Source: Mycolicibacterium rhodesiae
Lineage (GTDB): Bacteria > Actinomycetota > Actinomycetes > Mycobacteriales > Mycobacteriaceae
DNA: 64,000 nt
Reading direction: 5' to 3'
Assembly: GCF_002086695.1 (NCBI RefSeq)
Contig: NZ_MVIH01000016.1
Span: 42,523-106,522, forward strand
Position numbers and translations under genes: made by a program. The notes under the pieces were generated by a model, which saw only the letters and a program-made list of their open reading frames with translations, was not told the DNA's origin and did not search any database. Shown piece by piece: positions 51,902 through 60,433 of this stretch. The first letter of the stretch is position 1, and every line of letters starts with the position of its first letter.

Positions 51902-53157
51902 TCTGTGCTGCTTTCGGTCGCGGTCAGCGGCGCCCCGTCGCGCAGGTGTGGCGCCAGGATGTTGTCGTACATGCCCAGAGCGCTGGCGATCGCCATGTGC
52001 ATGTCCAGGTATTGGTATGTGCCCAGCCTGCCACCGAACAGGACCTTCGCCGCGGAGGTCTCCTGCCGCGCCCGGGTCCGGTAGGCGGCCAGGAGCGCGC
52101 GGTCGGATTCGGTGTTGATCGGGTAGTACGGCTCGTCGTCGTCGGCGGCGAACCGGGAGAACTCCCGCATGATCACGGTCTTGTCGGTCGGGTAATCGCG
52201 CTCCGGATGGAAATGACGGAACTCGTGGATGCGGGTGTACGGCACGTCGAGGTCGTTGTAGTTCATCACCGGGGTGCCCTGAAAATCGCCGGTGGGAAGC
52301 ACTTCCAGTTCGAAATCCAGGGTGCGCCAGCCCAACCGGCCCTCGGCATAGTCGAAATAGCGGTCCAACGGCCCGGTGTAGATCACCGGGGCGTCGGGGC
52401 TCTGCGCCCGCAGTGCGTCGCGGACGTCGAACCAATCGGTGTCCAACCGGACCTCGATGCGGTCGTCGGCGGCCATGTTCTCCAGCCACTTCGTGTAGCC
52501 CTCGACCGGCAGGCCCTCATAGGTGTCGTTGAAGTAGCGGTTGTCGAAGTTGTAGCGAACCGGCAGCCGGTTGATGACGGCCGCGGGCAGCTCGACGGGA
52601 TCGGTCTGCCACTGCTTGGCGGTATAGCCCTTGACGAACGCCTCATACAGCGGGCGGCCGATCAGCGAGATCGCCTTCTCTTCGAGGTTGGCGGCCTCGT
52701 CGGTCTTGAATTCGGCCGCCTGTTCCTGGATCAACCGGCGGGCCTCGTCGGGCGTGAAGTATTTGCCGAAGAACTGCGCCACCAACCCCAGCCCCATCGG
52801 GAACTGGTAGGCCTGCCCGCCGTGCATCGCGAACACCCTGTGCTGATATCCGGTGAAGTCGGTGAACTGCCGGACGTAGTCCCACACCCTTTGGTTGGAG
52901 GTATGGAACAGGTGGGCGCCGTAGCGGTGGATCTCGATGCCGGTCTGCGGCTCGGGCTCGGAGTAGGCGTTGCCGCCGATGTGCGATCGGCGTTCGACGA
53001 CCAGGACCCGCTTGCCCAGCTGGCTGGCCACCCGTTCGGCGATGGTCAGGCCGAAGAAGCCGGAGCCGACGACGAAGAGGTCGAAGGGGCCTGAGGCGAT
53101 CCCGGAATTTTGACCGGCGGGCACGAGCGAAGCGACCGGGGATTCTGAACTGCTCAT
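51898..53157 (-). CDS. glf: UDP-galactopyranose mutase Glf (Rv3809c-like)
   Basis: Flavoenzyme that converts UDP-galactopyranose to UDP-galactofuranose in the cytoplasm, the donor for GlfT1 and GlfT2. 419 residues with the FAD-binding loop FVVGSGFFGLTIAERVASQL near residue 28, RSHIGGNAYSE near 58, YGAHLFHTSNQRVWDY near 80 and the substrate-binding ETSAAKVLFGGRLGTYQYLD near 370. Compared with the 399-residue M. tuberculosis enzyme there is an N-terminal extension of about 20 residues. ATG 53157 is supported by a TAACCT box eight bases upstream. A later start is possible but lacks signals. First gene of the glf-glfT2-PAP2-ubiA-aftB operon. Confidence 0.96.
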   Translation of the reverse strand: MSSSESPVASLVPAGQNSGIASGPFDLFVVGSGFFGLTIAERVASQLGKRVLVVERRSHIGGNAYSEPEPQTGIEIHRYGAHLFHTSNQRVWDYVRQFTDFTGYQHRVFAMHGGQAYQFPMGLGLVAQFFGKYFTPDEARRLIQEQAAEFKTDEAANLEEKAISLIGRPLYEAFVKGYTAKQWQTDPVELPAAVINRLPVRYNFDNRYFNDTYEGLPVEGYTKWLENMAADDRIEVRLDTDWFDVRDALRAQSPDAPVIYTGPLDRYFDYAEGRLGWRTLDFELEVLPTGDFQGTPVMNYNDLDVPYTRIHEFRHFHPERDYPTDKTVIMREFSRFAADDDEPYYPINTESDRALLAAYRTRARQETSAAKVLFGGRLGTYQYLDMHMAIASALGMYDNILAPHLRDGAPLTATESSTE

Positions 53158-53165
53158 CGGCGCCT

Positions 53166-53171
53166 AGGTTA
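53166..53171 (-). promoter_or_regulatory. Putative -10 box for the glf operon (leaderless configuration)
   Basis: Minus-strand TAACCT, eight bases before ATG 53157. It would start the glf-glfT2-PAP2-ubiA-aftB transcript close to the start codon. The rest of the 244-base glf-erp gap must also contain the erp promoter. Confidence 0.4.
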
Positions 53172-53401
53172 TCGGACCCGAGCGGTGTGACCCCCATCGC
53201 AAGCCCGGACGCCGGCAGGAAATCAGATGCGCCGGTACCGATCCAAGGTCGCAATTGGCTCACGATTCCGCATCGTCACTCTAGACACAGCAGTCACACC
53301 CTTAACATCGATCACGTTGGCTTCGGACTCGGCGCACGGCCGTTTCCGAGCCCCACGAAGTGATCAGACACGAACGTTGTCTAGATATTGAGGAGACTTC
53401 C

Positions 53402-54349
53402 GTGCCTAACAGCCGTCGACGCAAGCTCTCGACAGCCATGAGCGCAGTCGCCGCATTGGCCGTCGCAAGTCCAATTGCCGCTATCGGCGTGGTCGAACTG
53501 ACCGCCGCCCCGCAGAAGGCTCCCGAGCACCGCGAGTTCGTTCGCGCCGCCGTGGTGACCGACCTGCCCAACGAGTTGATGTCCGCGCTACAGCAGGGTC
53601 TGTCGCAGTTCGGGATCAACCTGCCGCCGCTGCCGACGGGCCTGAGCCCGGCCGGCGCTCAGCCTGCGCAGGCAGGGCCGACGCTGACCACCCCGGGCTT
53701 GACCGCTCCCGGGCTCACCACGCCGAGCCTGACCGCGCCGGGGCTCACCACCCCGGGGCTGACGACTCCTGGGCTGACCACGCCGGGCCTGACGACTCCT
53801 GGCCTGACGACCCCGGGGCTCACAACTCCTGGCCTGACCACGCCAAGTCTCACCACCCCGGGGCTGACGACTCCCGGACTGACCACGCCCGGCCTCACCA
53901 CGCCGAGCGTCAGCACCCCGGGTCTGACGACACCCGGCCTGACCACGCCGGGCGCCGCTGCGCCGGCGGCGTCGTTGACCGATCCCGGGTTGACCAACCC
54001 GGCACTGACGACTCCGCAGCTCGGCACCACTCCGTCGCTGGCCACACCCGGCTTGACCAGCCCCTCGGCGACCGGCCTCGGCCTGCCCAGCGAGCAACCG
54101 ATCAGCGCTCCGCTGGGTCCGGTGAACGGCACCTACCCGATCCTCGGTGATCCGTCGCTGGCCATGCCCAGCGCGCCGGCCGCCTCCGGCGGGATCATCA
54201 GCGATCTCAGCAGCGCCGCCAACCAGCTCGGTGTGGGCCAGGCGATCGATCTGCTCAAGGGCGTGGTCATGCCCTCGATCACCCAGGCCATGCAAGGCGC
54301 ATCGGCCGCCGCTGCCGCTCCCGCGGCAGCCCCAGCCCCCGCCGGTTAG
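53402..54349 (+). CDS. erp: Exported repetitive protein Erp/PirG (Rv3810-like)
   Basis: 315 residues. A signal peptide (about residues 1-37) is followed by an N-terminal domain to about residue 95, a tract of PGLTT pentapeptide repeats (about 98-182) with degenerate copies to about 225, and a C-terminal domain ending in an Ala/Pro-rich tail with a short hydrophobic stretch. Erp is a cell-surface protein needed for normal growth and virulence in M. tuberculosis; the repeat number differs between species. GTG 53402 is fixed by AGGAGA at 53391-53396, five bases upstream. It is divergent from glf and the only gene nearby with such a strong ribosome site. Confidence 0.94.
   Translation: MPNSRRRKLSTAMSAVAALAVASPIAAIGVVELTAAPQKAPEHREFVRAAVVTDLPNELMSALQQGLSQFGINLPPLPTGLSPAGAQPAQAGPTLTTPGLTAPGLTTPSLTAPGLTTPGLTTPGLTTPGLTTPGLTTPGLTTPGLTTPSLTTPGLTTPGLTTPGLTTPSVSTPGLTTPGLTTPGAAAPAASLTDPGLTNPALTTPQLGTTPSLATPGLTSPSATGLGLPSEQPISAPLGPVNGTYPILGDPSLAMPSAPAASGGIISDLSSAANQLGVGQAIDLLKGVVMPSITQAMQGASAAAAAPAAAPAPAG
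53693..53947 (+). repeat. Tract of 17 tandem 15-bp units encoding PGLTT-type pentapeptides in erp
   Basis: Seventeen in-frame units of 15 bases: 13 encode PGLTT (including the uninterrupted run of seven) and the others PGLTA, PSLTA, PSLTT and PSVST. Third codon positions vary a lot (Thr ACC/ACG/ACT/ACA, Pro CCG/CCC/CCT/CCA), so the units are not fresh copies. Degenerate units continue to about 54070. Confidence 0.93.
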
Positions 54350-54354
54350 AAAAG

Positions 54355-54437
54355 ACCTGCGTCGGAACGGCACCGCAGGGTGGGTCAGGCCGCTAGGGCA
54401 GTGAACCCGGAGAGGCCCCTGCGGTGCCGTTGCAGGT
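54355..54437 (+). terminator. Large hairpin between erp and the amidase gene
   Basis: The arms AACGGCACCGCAGGG (54366-54380) and CCCTGCGGTGCCGTT (54417-54431) are perfect complements over 15 bases. Outside a five-base bulge, ACCTGC (54355-54360) pairs with GCAGGT (54432-54437). The loop is 36 bases. It begins five bases after the erp stop and is well placed to end erp transcription; the long loop leaves room for another role. Confidence 0.6.
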
Positions 54438-54499
54438 ACCAAGTATCACTTTCTTCACACTGGCCCGTGTCGAAACAGTGGTATCAGAGGACACATACG

Positions 54500-54505
54500 T
54501 AACAT
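54500..54505 (+). promoter_or_regulatory. Putative -10 box for leaderless transcription of the amidase gene
   Basis: TAACAT followed by six bases (CGCCTT) and GTG 54512. No ribosome site is present. It makes the GTG the most likely start. Confidence 0.45.
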
Positions 54506-54511
54506 CGCCTT

Positions 54512-56140
54512 GTGCTGTCCCGCCGACCTGCGCCGACGCTCGTGTTCACCGCGATCGCGGCGACCGTCGTCATCCTGCCGTGGGCAATCACCGGCGTGCC
54601 CGGATCTGAGCGCCCGAACGCGCCGAAGGCCGCTGACACCGTGCTTTCCCAGCAACCGCTTACCGGCGTCGGCGGCGGGGTTACCGTGCGCGAGATCAGC
54701 CAGCCGACACCGTTCTCCATGGTGGCCTTGACGGGGACCGATCTCACCGGAACCTCGGCCCGGGTGCGCGCCAAGCGACCGGACGGAACCTGGGGGCCGT
54801 GGTACACCGCGGAGACACTGGAATCCAACGCCGACGACAGTCAGCACGGCGGCCCCCGCGGCACCGACCCGGTGTTCGTCGGTACCACCACGTCGGTGCA
54901 GATCGCGGTTACCCGGCCACCGAACGCACCGGTCACCACCGCGCCGCCCGAGACCGGCCTCGATGCCGGAAAGGAACTCGGTTACGTACCCGCGACCGCC
55001 GAACAGCCTTTCGCGCAGAACATCTCGGCGGTGTTGATCACCCCGCCCAAGGCGCCGGTCGACTCGCAGTGGCAGCCGCCGACGGCTGCCCTGGGACCCG
55101 GCCAGCCGCCGAACATCATCAGTCGCGCCCAGTGGGGCGCCGACGAACACATCCGCTGCGGCAACACGTCGTACGGCAACGGAATTCGCGCCGCGGTGGT
55201 ACACCACACCGCAGGCAGCAACGACTACGCGCCCGAAGACTCGGCCGAGATCGTCCGTTCGATCTACGCCTACCACACCCGCACCCTGGGCTGGTGCGAC
55301 ATCGCATACAACGCATTGGTCGACAAGTACGGTCAGGTCTTCGAGGGCCGGGCCGGCGGCATCACCAAAGACGTACTCGGTTCGCACACAGGCGGTTTCA
55401 ACACCGACGTGTGGGGAGTGTCGATGATCGGCGACTTCGAGGACGTGCCGCCCACCGACATCCTGGTCCGAACGGTCGGTAGGCTGCTGGGCTGGCGGCT
55501 GGGCCTGGACCACGTCAACCCGCTGGGCACCGCCATGTTGCGGTCGGCCGGTGGTGACTACACGTTCTTCCCGGCCGGGGCCACGCCCACGCTGCCGACC
55601 ATCTTCGCGCACCGCGACGTCGGCAACACCGCATGCCCCGGCAACGCCGGCTATGCGGCGCTGAACCAGATCCGCGACATCGCTTCGAGATTCAACAGGC
55701 CACCGGACCTGATGGATTCGCTACGCGGCGGCGCGATCCTGGCCAAGTGGGAGGCCATGGGCGGCAAGGACTCACCACTCGGGATGCCGACAACGCCGGA
55801 GGCCGCGGCCGACGGCAACGCGCGGTACGTGACCTTCGAACACGGCGCCGTGTACTGGTCGCCCACGACCGACGCACAGCCGCTGACCGGTGCGATCTAC
55901 GAGGCCTGGGCATCGCTGGGTTACGAACGCGGGGCACTGGGCCTGCCGACCAGCGGCGAAATCCAGGAACCCGAATGGATCGTGCAGAACTTCCAGCACG
56001 GCACTCTCAACTTCGACCGCCAGACGCACAACGTGCTGCGGGTGGTCGACGGGCTGACCCTGGTGATGCCGCCGCCCCCCGCGGACGGGCCGCCGGTGCA
56101 GCTGGAGCGGTTCAGCCGCATCACCAATCCGATCGCCTAG
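54512..56140 (+). CDS. Secreted PGRP/amidase-type cell-wall protein with LGFP repeats (Rv3811-like)
   Basis: 542 residues (539 in M. tuberculosis Rv3811). A signal peptide runs to about residue 30, then come a beta-rich N-terminal domain, a peptidoglycan recognition/N-acetylmuramoyl-L-alanine amidase type 2 domain and LGFP repeats. The amidase shows zinc-ligand His in AVVHHTAGSNDY near residue 230, CDIAYNALVDKYGQVFEGR near 263 and a second metal site in HRDVGNTACPGNAGY near 368. The LGFP repeats are seen as KDSPLGMPTTPE and ERGALGLPTSGE near 430 and 475. It probably binds or cuts peptidoglycan outside the membrane; such repeats are thought to help anchoring to the envelope. Confidence 0.92.
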   Translation: MLSRRPAPTLVFTAIAATVVILPWAITGVPGSERPNAPKAADTVLSQQPLTGVGGGVTVREISQPTPFSMVALTGTDLTGTSARVRAKRPDGTWGPWYTAETLESNADDSQHGGPRGTDPVFVGTTTSVQIAVTRPPNAPVTTAPPETGLDAGKELGYVPATAEQPFAQNISAVLITPPKAPVDSQWQPPTAALGPGQPPNIISRAQWGADEHIRCGNTSYGNGIRAAVVHHTAGSNDYAPEDSAEIVRSIYAYHTRTLGWCDIAYNALVDKYGQVFEGRAGGITKDVLGSHTGGFNTDVWGVSMIGDFEDVPPTDILVRTVGRLLGWRLGLDHVNPLGTAMLRSAGGDYTFFPAGATPTLPTIFAHRDVGNTACPGNAGYAALNQIRDIASRFNRPPDLMDSLRGGAILAKWEAMGGKDSPLGMPTTPEAAADGNARYVTFEHGAVYWSPTTDAQPLTGAIYEAWASLGYERGALGLPTSGEIQEPEWIVQNFQHGTLNFDRQTHNVLRVVDGLTLVMPPPPADGPPVQLERFSRITNPIA

Positions 56141-56142
56141 GT

Positions 56143-56955
56143 CTACAGCCACCAGCGTTCGAGTACTCGGGCCAGGCCGTCGTCGGCGTTCGTCGCGGTC
56201 ACCTCATTGGCCGCAGCGACGGCCTCCGGGTGGGCGTTGCCCATCGCGACGCCCAGACCTGCCCAGCGCAGCATCGGCACATCGTTGGGCATGTCGCCGA
56301 ACGCGACGACATCCTCGGCGGCGATCCCCAGCGGCCGGGCAATGTGTTCGACGCCGGTCGCCTTGCTGGTTCCGCGCGGGTTGATCTCGATCAGGCCGTT
56401 ATTGGTCGAATAAGTGATATCGCCTTGAGGCCCAATATGTTTGGCGAGCTCCACAGCCATGTCCGCGCTGAGTGCACCGGCCTTGCGGATCAGCAGCTTC
56501 ACCGCAGGCGCACTCAGCAGATCCTCGATCGCGACTTCGGTGTTGTCGGGGTTAAGCCAGGCGTGCTCGTAACCAGGCGAGCTGACGAACTGCGGGGTGG
56601 CCGAGTCGTGCGCGCTGCGGCCGACCCGCTCCACGGCCAGGCCCACGCCCGGGATCACCCGGGTGGCAATGTCGGCGAGTTCAGCGAGGACCTCGATCGA
56701 CAGGGTGCGCGCGGAGATGATGCGGTCCTGATCGGGGTCGTAGATCACGGCGCCGTTGGCACACACCGCCATCGGAGCGAATCCCAGTTCCTCGACGACC
56801 GGTGGCACCCAGCGCGGCGGGCGGCCGGTCGCCAACACGAACTGGACGCCCGCGGCCACCGCTGCCTGAACCGCGCTGCGGGTGCGCACCGTGACGTGCT
56901 CGTCCTCGTCTAGGAGAGTGCCATCCACATCGGTGGCGATCATCGCGGGCAGCAT
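56143..56955 (-). CDS. HAD-superfamily phosphatase, Cof-type (Rv3813c-like)
   Basis: 270 residues. Motif I is MIATDVDGTLLDEDE with the nucleophile Asp, motif II the Thr of FVLATGRPPRW, motif III the Lys of TSKATGVEHI near residue 200, and motif IV FGDMPNDVPML near 220. The C2-type cap between motifs II and III is typical of Cof/YbiV sugar-phosphate phosphatases. The substrate is unknown. The ATG at 56955 overlaps the stop of the acyltransferase gene by one base. ATG 56943, directly at motif I, is an alternative start. M. tuberculosis has a PE_PGRS gene between the amidase gene and this one, but here the two stops are two bases apart. Confidence 0.9.
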   Translation of the reverse strand: MLPAMIATDVDGTLLDEDEHVTVRTRSAVQAAVAAGVQFVLATGRPPRWVPPVVEELGFAPMAVCANGAVIYDPDQDRIISARTLSIEVLAELADIATRVIPGVGLAVERVGRSAHDSATPQFVSSPGYEHAWLNPDNTEVAIEDLLSAPAVKLLIRKAGALSADMAVELAKHIGPQGDITYSTNNGLIEINPRGTSKATGVEHIARPLGIAAEDVVAFGDMPNDVPMLRWAGLGVAMGNAHPEAVAAANEVTATNADDGLARVLERWWL

Positions 56956-57701
56956 CAGCGATGCTCCCCCGTGCGGCGTGCGCGTTCGGCCAACTCGGCC
57001 TCGTCGCGCCGCTTGGCTTCGTCCAGCGTCGGTGCTCCGCCCCCGAGCTCGGCAGGCACCCAGTATTCGCCTTGCGGGTGCGGATACGCCTGCTGGACCT
57101 CACGCAGAATCGTGCTCATCTGCGCTCTGAGCGCACCTTCCAGCTCGCGGGCCGTGCCCATCGGCGGCAGCGCTTCGCCGTATCGAACGGTGAACGGGAT
57201 CTTGTTGCGGCCCAGCCGTTTCGGATGGTCCTTGGTCCACACCCGATGAGCGCCCCAGACGATGCAGGGGATGATGGGAACCTGCGCCTCCAGGGCCATC
57301 CGCGCGGCACCGCTCTTGAAATCTTTGAGGACGAAGGCCCGGCTGATCGTGGCCTCGGGATAGACGCCGACCAGTTCTCCGGCCTTGAGTGTGCGCACCG
57401 CTTCGGCGTAGGCGTCGGCGCCGGCCTGGCGGTTCACCGGGATGGTCCCTGTGTGCTTGATCAAAAAATTCACCGTCCGCACGTTTTGCATCTCAGCCTT
57501 GATCATGAACCGGATGCGGCGTCTGCGTTGGCGGGTACCCAGCGCGGCCGGCAGGAAATCGACATATCCGGTGTGGTTGATCGCGACCACGCCGCCACCG
57601 CGGGCGGGGATGTTGTCGAGACCCTCGAAGGTGATCGTTGACCCCGCTGCCCGGACCGCCATCGAGGCGAGGATCTCCAGGGAGCGAAAAACGGGTTCCA
57701 T
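56955..57701 (-). CDS. PlsC-type phospholipid acyltransferase (Rv3814c/Rv3815c family), copy 2
   Basis: 248 residues of the 1-acylglycerol-3-phosphate acyltransferase family. The catalytic H-x4-D motif is INHTGYVDFLPAALG near residue 42, and the second block is VGVYPEATISRAF near 113. It lacks obvious multiple membrane helices and should act at the inner face of the membrane in phospholipid or related lipid synthesis. It follows a paralogue by five bases and precedes the HAD phosphatase with a one-base overlap, so the three genes form an operon. The acyl acceptor is not known. Confidence 0.88.
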   Translation of the reverse strand: MEPVFRSLEILASMAVRAAGSTITFEGLDNIPARGGGVVAINHTGYVDFLPAALGTRQRRRRIRFMIKAEMQNVRTVNFLIKHTGTIPVNRQAGADAYAEAVRTLKAGELVGVYPEATISRAFVLKDFKSGAARMALEAQVPIIPCIVWGAHRVWTKDHPKRLGRNKIPFTVRYGEALPPMGTARELEGALRAQMSTILREVQQAYPHPQGEYWVPAELGGGAPTLDEAKRRDEAELAERARRTGEHR

Positions 57702-57706
57702 GGTGG

Positions 57707-58474
57707 CTACCCGGGCGGGTTTGGGCGCTGCGCCCTCTTGGCGGCCTTCTCGGCAGCCTCGGCGGCGTCCATCGCAGATGCTTCGGCCAGCGTCGGGGCA
57801 CCCCCGCCCAACCGGTGCGGCACCCAGAATTCGCCGGCAGGGTGCGGGCCGTAGCTGTCCTGCACCTGTTCGAGCAGATGCTGCATGCGCGAGTGCAGCA
57901 GCGCGGTCAGTTCATTGGCCGGCAGCGTCGGCGCGATGGGTTCCCCCACCGCGATCGAGATCGGCACCTTCGGACGCCACATTTTGCGGGGACGCCCTTT
58001 GGTCCAGATGCGCTGAGCCCCCCACACGATGTGCGGAATGATCGGAACGTCGGCGGCGATCGCCATCCGGGCCGCCCCGGACTTGAATTCCTTGAGCTCG
58101 AAGCTGCGGCTGATCGTCGCTTCGGGGTAGACGCCGACCAGTTCACCGGCCTTCAGCGCCAGGCAGGCCGCGTCGAAGGAGGCGGCGCCACTGGCGCGGT
58201 CCACCGGGATGTGGCGCAGGCTGCGCATGATCGGACCGGTGATCTTGGCGTCGAACACCTCTTGCTTGGCCATGAACCGCACTTTGCGACCGCGGCCCTG
58301 CAGGTAGGCGGGCAGTCCGGCGAAGGTGAAGTCGAAATAGCTGGTGTGGTTGATGGCCACGACAGCGCCACCGGTCGCGGGTAGGTTTTCGACGCCGGTC
58401 ACAGTGAACTTCAAGCCCTGCACCCGCCACGTCAGGCGGGCGAGCGCAATGACCGTTCCATATACCGGTTCCAC
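57707..58474 (-). CDS. PlsC-type phospholipid acyltransferase (Rv3815c/Rv3816c family), copy 1
   Basis: 255 residues, clearly a paralogue of the following gene. The catalytic motif is INHTSYFDFTFAG near residue 50 and the second block VGVYPEATISRSFELKEFKS near 120; both copies end in a similar region with EFWVPHRLGGGAPTL. The frame is open to 58534, but GTG 58474 (VEPVYGTVIAL) is preferred because TAGGCT lies seven bases upstream in the leaderless arrangement. M. tuberculosis has three such genes in a row; here there are two. It is divergent from the MBL/Rieske gene. Confidence 0.88.
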   Translation of the reverse strand: MEPVYGTVIALARLTWRVQGLKFTVTGVENLPATGGAVVAINHTSYFDFTFAGLPAYLQGRGRKVRFMAKQEVFDAKITGPIMRSLRHIPVDRASGAASFDAACLALKAGELVGVYPEATISRSFELKEFKSGAARMAIAADVPIIPHIVWGAQRIWTKGRPRKMWRPKVPISIAVGEPIAPTLPANELTALLHSRMQHLLEQVQDSYGPHPAGEFWVPHRLGGGAPTLAEASAMDAAEAAEKAAKRAQRPNPPG

Positions 58475-58481
58475 AGCGGTC

Positions 58482-58487
58482 AGCCTA
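58482..58487 (-). promoter_or_regulatory. Putative -10 box for the acyltransferase-HAD operon
   Basis: Minus-strand TAGGCT, seven bases before GTG 58474. Confidence 0.4.
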
Positions 58488-58507
58488 GCTCGCGAACGGT
58501 TGGCAGC

Positions 58508-58513
58508 TAAGCT
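58508..58513 (+). promoter_or_regulatory. Putative -10 box for the MBL/Rieske gene
   Basis: TAAGCT lies eight bases before GTG 58522, and 35 bases before GTG 58549. If transcription is leaderless the protein would start at 58522. The box lies only 20 bases from the divergent -10 box at 58482-58487, so the two promoters would share sequence. Confidence 0.33.
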
Positions 58514-58548
58514 CGTGGCTGGTGCAGTTACCACGGAAATGGGGATTT

Positions 58549-60099
58549 GTGCAGGTCACCAGCATCGGTCACGCCGGTTTTCGGATCGACACCCAGGCAG
58601 GAAGCATTCTGTGCGACCCCTGGCTGAACCCTGCCTATTTCGGTTCGTGGTTCGTCTTCCCTGACAACAGCGCCCTGGACTGGGCCGCACTTGGTGATTG
58701 CGACTATCTCTACGTCTCGCACCTGCACAAAGACCACTTCGACCCCAAGCTGCTCGCCGAGTACGTCAACAAGGACGCGGTCGTCCTGCTGCCGGACTTT
58801 CCGGTGCCCGACCTCAAGCGCGAACTCGAGGCGCTGGGCTTTCACCGTTTCTTCGAGACCACCGACTCGGTGAAGCATCGGGTCAGCGGGCCCAAGGGTG
58901 AGTTGGACGTGATGATCGTGTCGCTGCGGGCCCCCGCCGACGGCCCGATCGGCGACTCCGGGCTGGTCGTTTCCGACGGCACAACGACGGTGTTCAACAT
59001 GAACGACTCGCGGCCGCTGGCGGTGGACCTGCTGGCCGATGCGTTCGGGCGTATCGACGTGCACATGCTGCAGTACTCGGGCGCGATCTGGTACCCGATG
59101 GTCTACGACATGCCTGCACGCGCCAAACAGTCGTTCGGCACCCAGAAGCGTCAGCGCGGCATGGACCGCTGCCGGCAGTTCATCGCCGATGTCGGTGCCA
59201 CGTGGGTTATCCCGTCGGCCGGGCCGCCGTGCTTCCTGGATCCCGAACTGCGCGACCTCAACGACGACCACGGCGACCCGGCCAACATCTTCCCCGACCA
59301 GATGGTGTTCCTGGACCAGATGCGGCGCAACGGCAACGACGGCGGCCTGCTGATGATCCCCGGGTCGGTGGCCGATTTCAGTGGGCGCGAATTGAATTCG
59401 CTCGAACACCCGATTCCGACTGCCGAGGTGGAGGCGATCTTCACCACCGGCAAGGCCGACTACATCGCCGCCTACGCCGAGCGGATGGCACCGGTGCTGG
59501 CCGCCGAGAAGGCGGGATGGGCGCCGGCGACCGGCGAATCGCTGCTGGAGCCGCTGCGCGCGAAGTTCGAACCGATCATGCTGCAGAGTGATCAGATCTG
59601 CGACGGCATCGGATATGCGGTCGAACTGCGCGTCGGTCCGGAGACCATCGTGGTGGACTTCCCGAAACGTGTTGTGCGGGAGCCGATTGCCGACGAAAAG
59701 TTTCGGTATGGATTCGAGATCGCACCGGAGCTGGTGCGGACGGTGCTGCGTGACGACGAGCCGGATTGGGTGAACACGATCTTCCTGTCCACCCGGTTCC
59801 GCGCGTGGCGAGTGGGTGGTTACAACGAGTATCTGTACACCTTCTTCAAGTGCCTGACCGATGAGCGGATCGCGTACGCCGACGGCTGGTTCGCCGAAAC
59901 CCATGACGACAGCAGTGATGTGGAACTCGGCGGGTACACCATGCAGCGCCGCTGCCCGCACCTGAAGGCCGACCTGTCGAAATTCGGTGTGGTGGAGGGC
60001 ACGACGTTGACGTGCAACCTGCACGGCTGGCAGTGGAACCTGGAGACCGGACGATGCCTGACCACCAAGGGCCACGAGCTGCGGTGTTCTCGACAATGA
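58549..60099 (+). CDS. Fusion of metallo-beta-lactamase fold and Rieske [2Fe-2S] domain (Rv3818-like)
   Basis: 516 residues. The N-terminal half is an UlaG-type metallo-beta-lactamase fold: TSIGHAGFRI at the start and the metal motif SHLHKDHFD near residue 64, with further ligand regions such as NMNDSRP. The C-terminal part is a Rieske domain: cluster ligands in RRCPHLKADL near residue 469 and TCNLHGWQWN near 489. This layout resembles enzymes of the CMP-NeuAc hydroxylase type, but the substrate in mycobacteria is unknown. GTG 58549 gives the same length as M. tuberculosis Rv3818. GTG 58522 is favoured by a nearby TAAGCT box. The stop overlaps the next gene (ATGA). Confidence 0.9.
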   Translation: MQVTSIGHAGFRIDTQAGSILCDPWLNPAYFGSWFVFPDNSALDWAALGDCDYLYVSHLHKDHFDPKLLAEYVNKDAVVLLPDFPVPDLKRELEALGFHRFFETTDSVKHRVSGPKGELDVMIVSLRAPADGPIGDSGLVVSDGTTTVFNMNDSRPLAVDLLADAFGRIDVHMLQYSGAIWYPMVYDMPARAKQSFGTQKRQRGMDRCRQFIADVGATWVIPSAGPPCFLDPELRDLNDDHGDPANIFPDQMVFLDQMRRNGNDGGLLMIPGSVADFSGRELNSLEHPIPTAEVEAIFTTGKADYIAAYAERMAPVLAAEKAGWAPATGESLLEPLRAKFEPIMLQSDQICDGIGYAVELRVGPETIVVDFPKRVVREPIADEKFRYGFEIAPELVRTVLRDDEPDWVNTIFLSTRFRAWRVGGYNEYLYTFFKCLTDERIAYADGWFAETHDDSSDVELGGYTMQRRCPHLKADLSKFGVVEGTTLTCNLHGWQWNLETGRCLTTKGHELRCSRQ

Positions 60100-60431
60100 G
60101 CGCCCCGCCGCAGCAGCATTACGATGACGGTCTGGTGCAACTGGACCGCTACGCTCTGACGTTGCGGCGCTACCACTTTCCGTCGGGAACAGCGAAAGTG
60201 ATTCCCCTGCAGTCGATCCGGGGCTACAAGGCCGAACCGCTGGGCTTCTGGATGCAGCGCTTCCGACTGTGGGGAAGTTCGGATCTGCGCCGCTGGCTTC
60301 CGTTGGACATCTACCGCCCGGTGAAATCGACGTTGGTGACGCTCGACGTTCCCGGTACCCATCCGAGTCCGGCGTTCACTCCGGTCAAACCGCAGGAGTT
60401 CTTGAGGGTTCTCGACGAGCTGCTCGGTTAG
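60096..60431 (+). CDS. Conserved small protein of unknown function (Rv3819-like)
   Basis: 111 residues, the same length as M. tuberculosis Rv3819, with no signal peptide. The sequence (LVQLDRYALTLRRYHFPSGT, then IPLQSIRGYKAEPLGFW) looks like a small beta-rich, PH-like domain, ending in VKPQEFLRVLDELL. Overlap with the MBL/Rieske gene (ATGA) suggests the two proteins work together, which the conserved order in mycobacteria supports. The frame is open upstream, but the overlap ATG is the natural start. Confidence 0.82.
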   Translation: MSAPPQQHYDDGLVQLDRYALTLRRYHFPSGTAKVIPLQSIRGYKAEPLGFWMQRFRLWGSSDLRRWLPLDIYRPVKSTLVTLDVPGTHPSPAFTPVKPQEFLRVLDELLG

Positions 60432-60433
60432 GC

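Noticed and set aside
53588..54442. Minus-strand frames with Arg/Gly repeats opposite erp
   Set aside because: They are reverse-frame readings of the PGLTT repeat tract.
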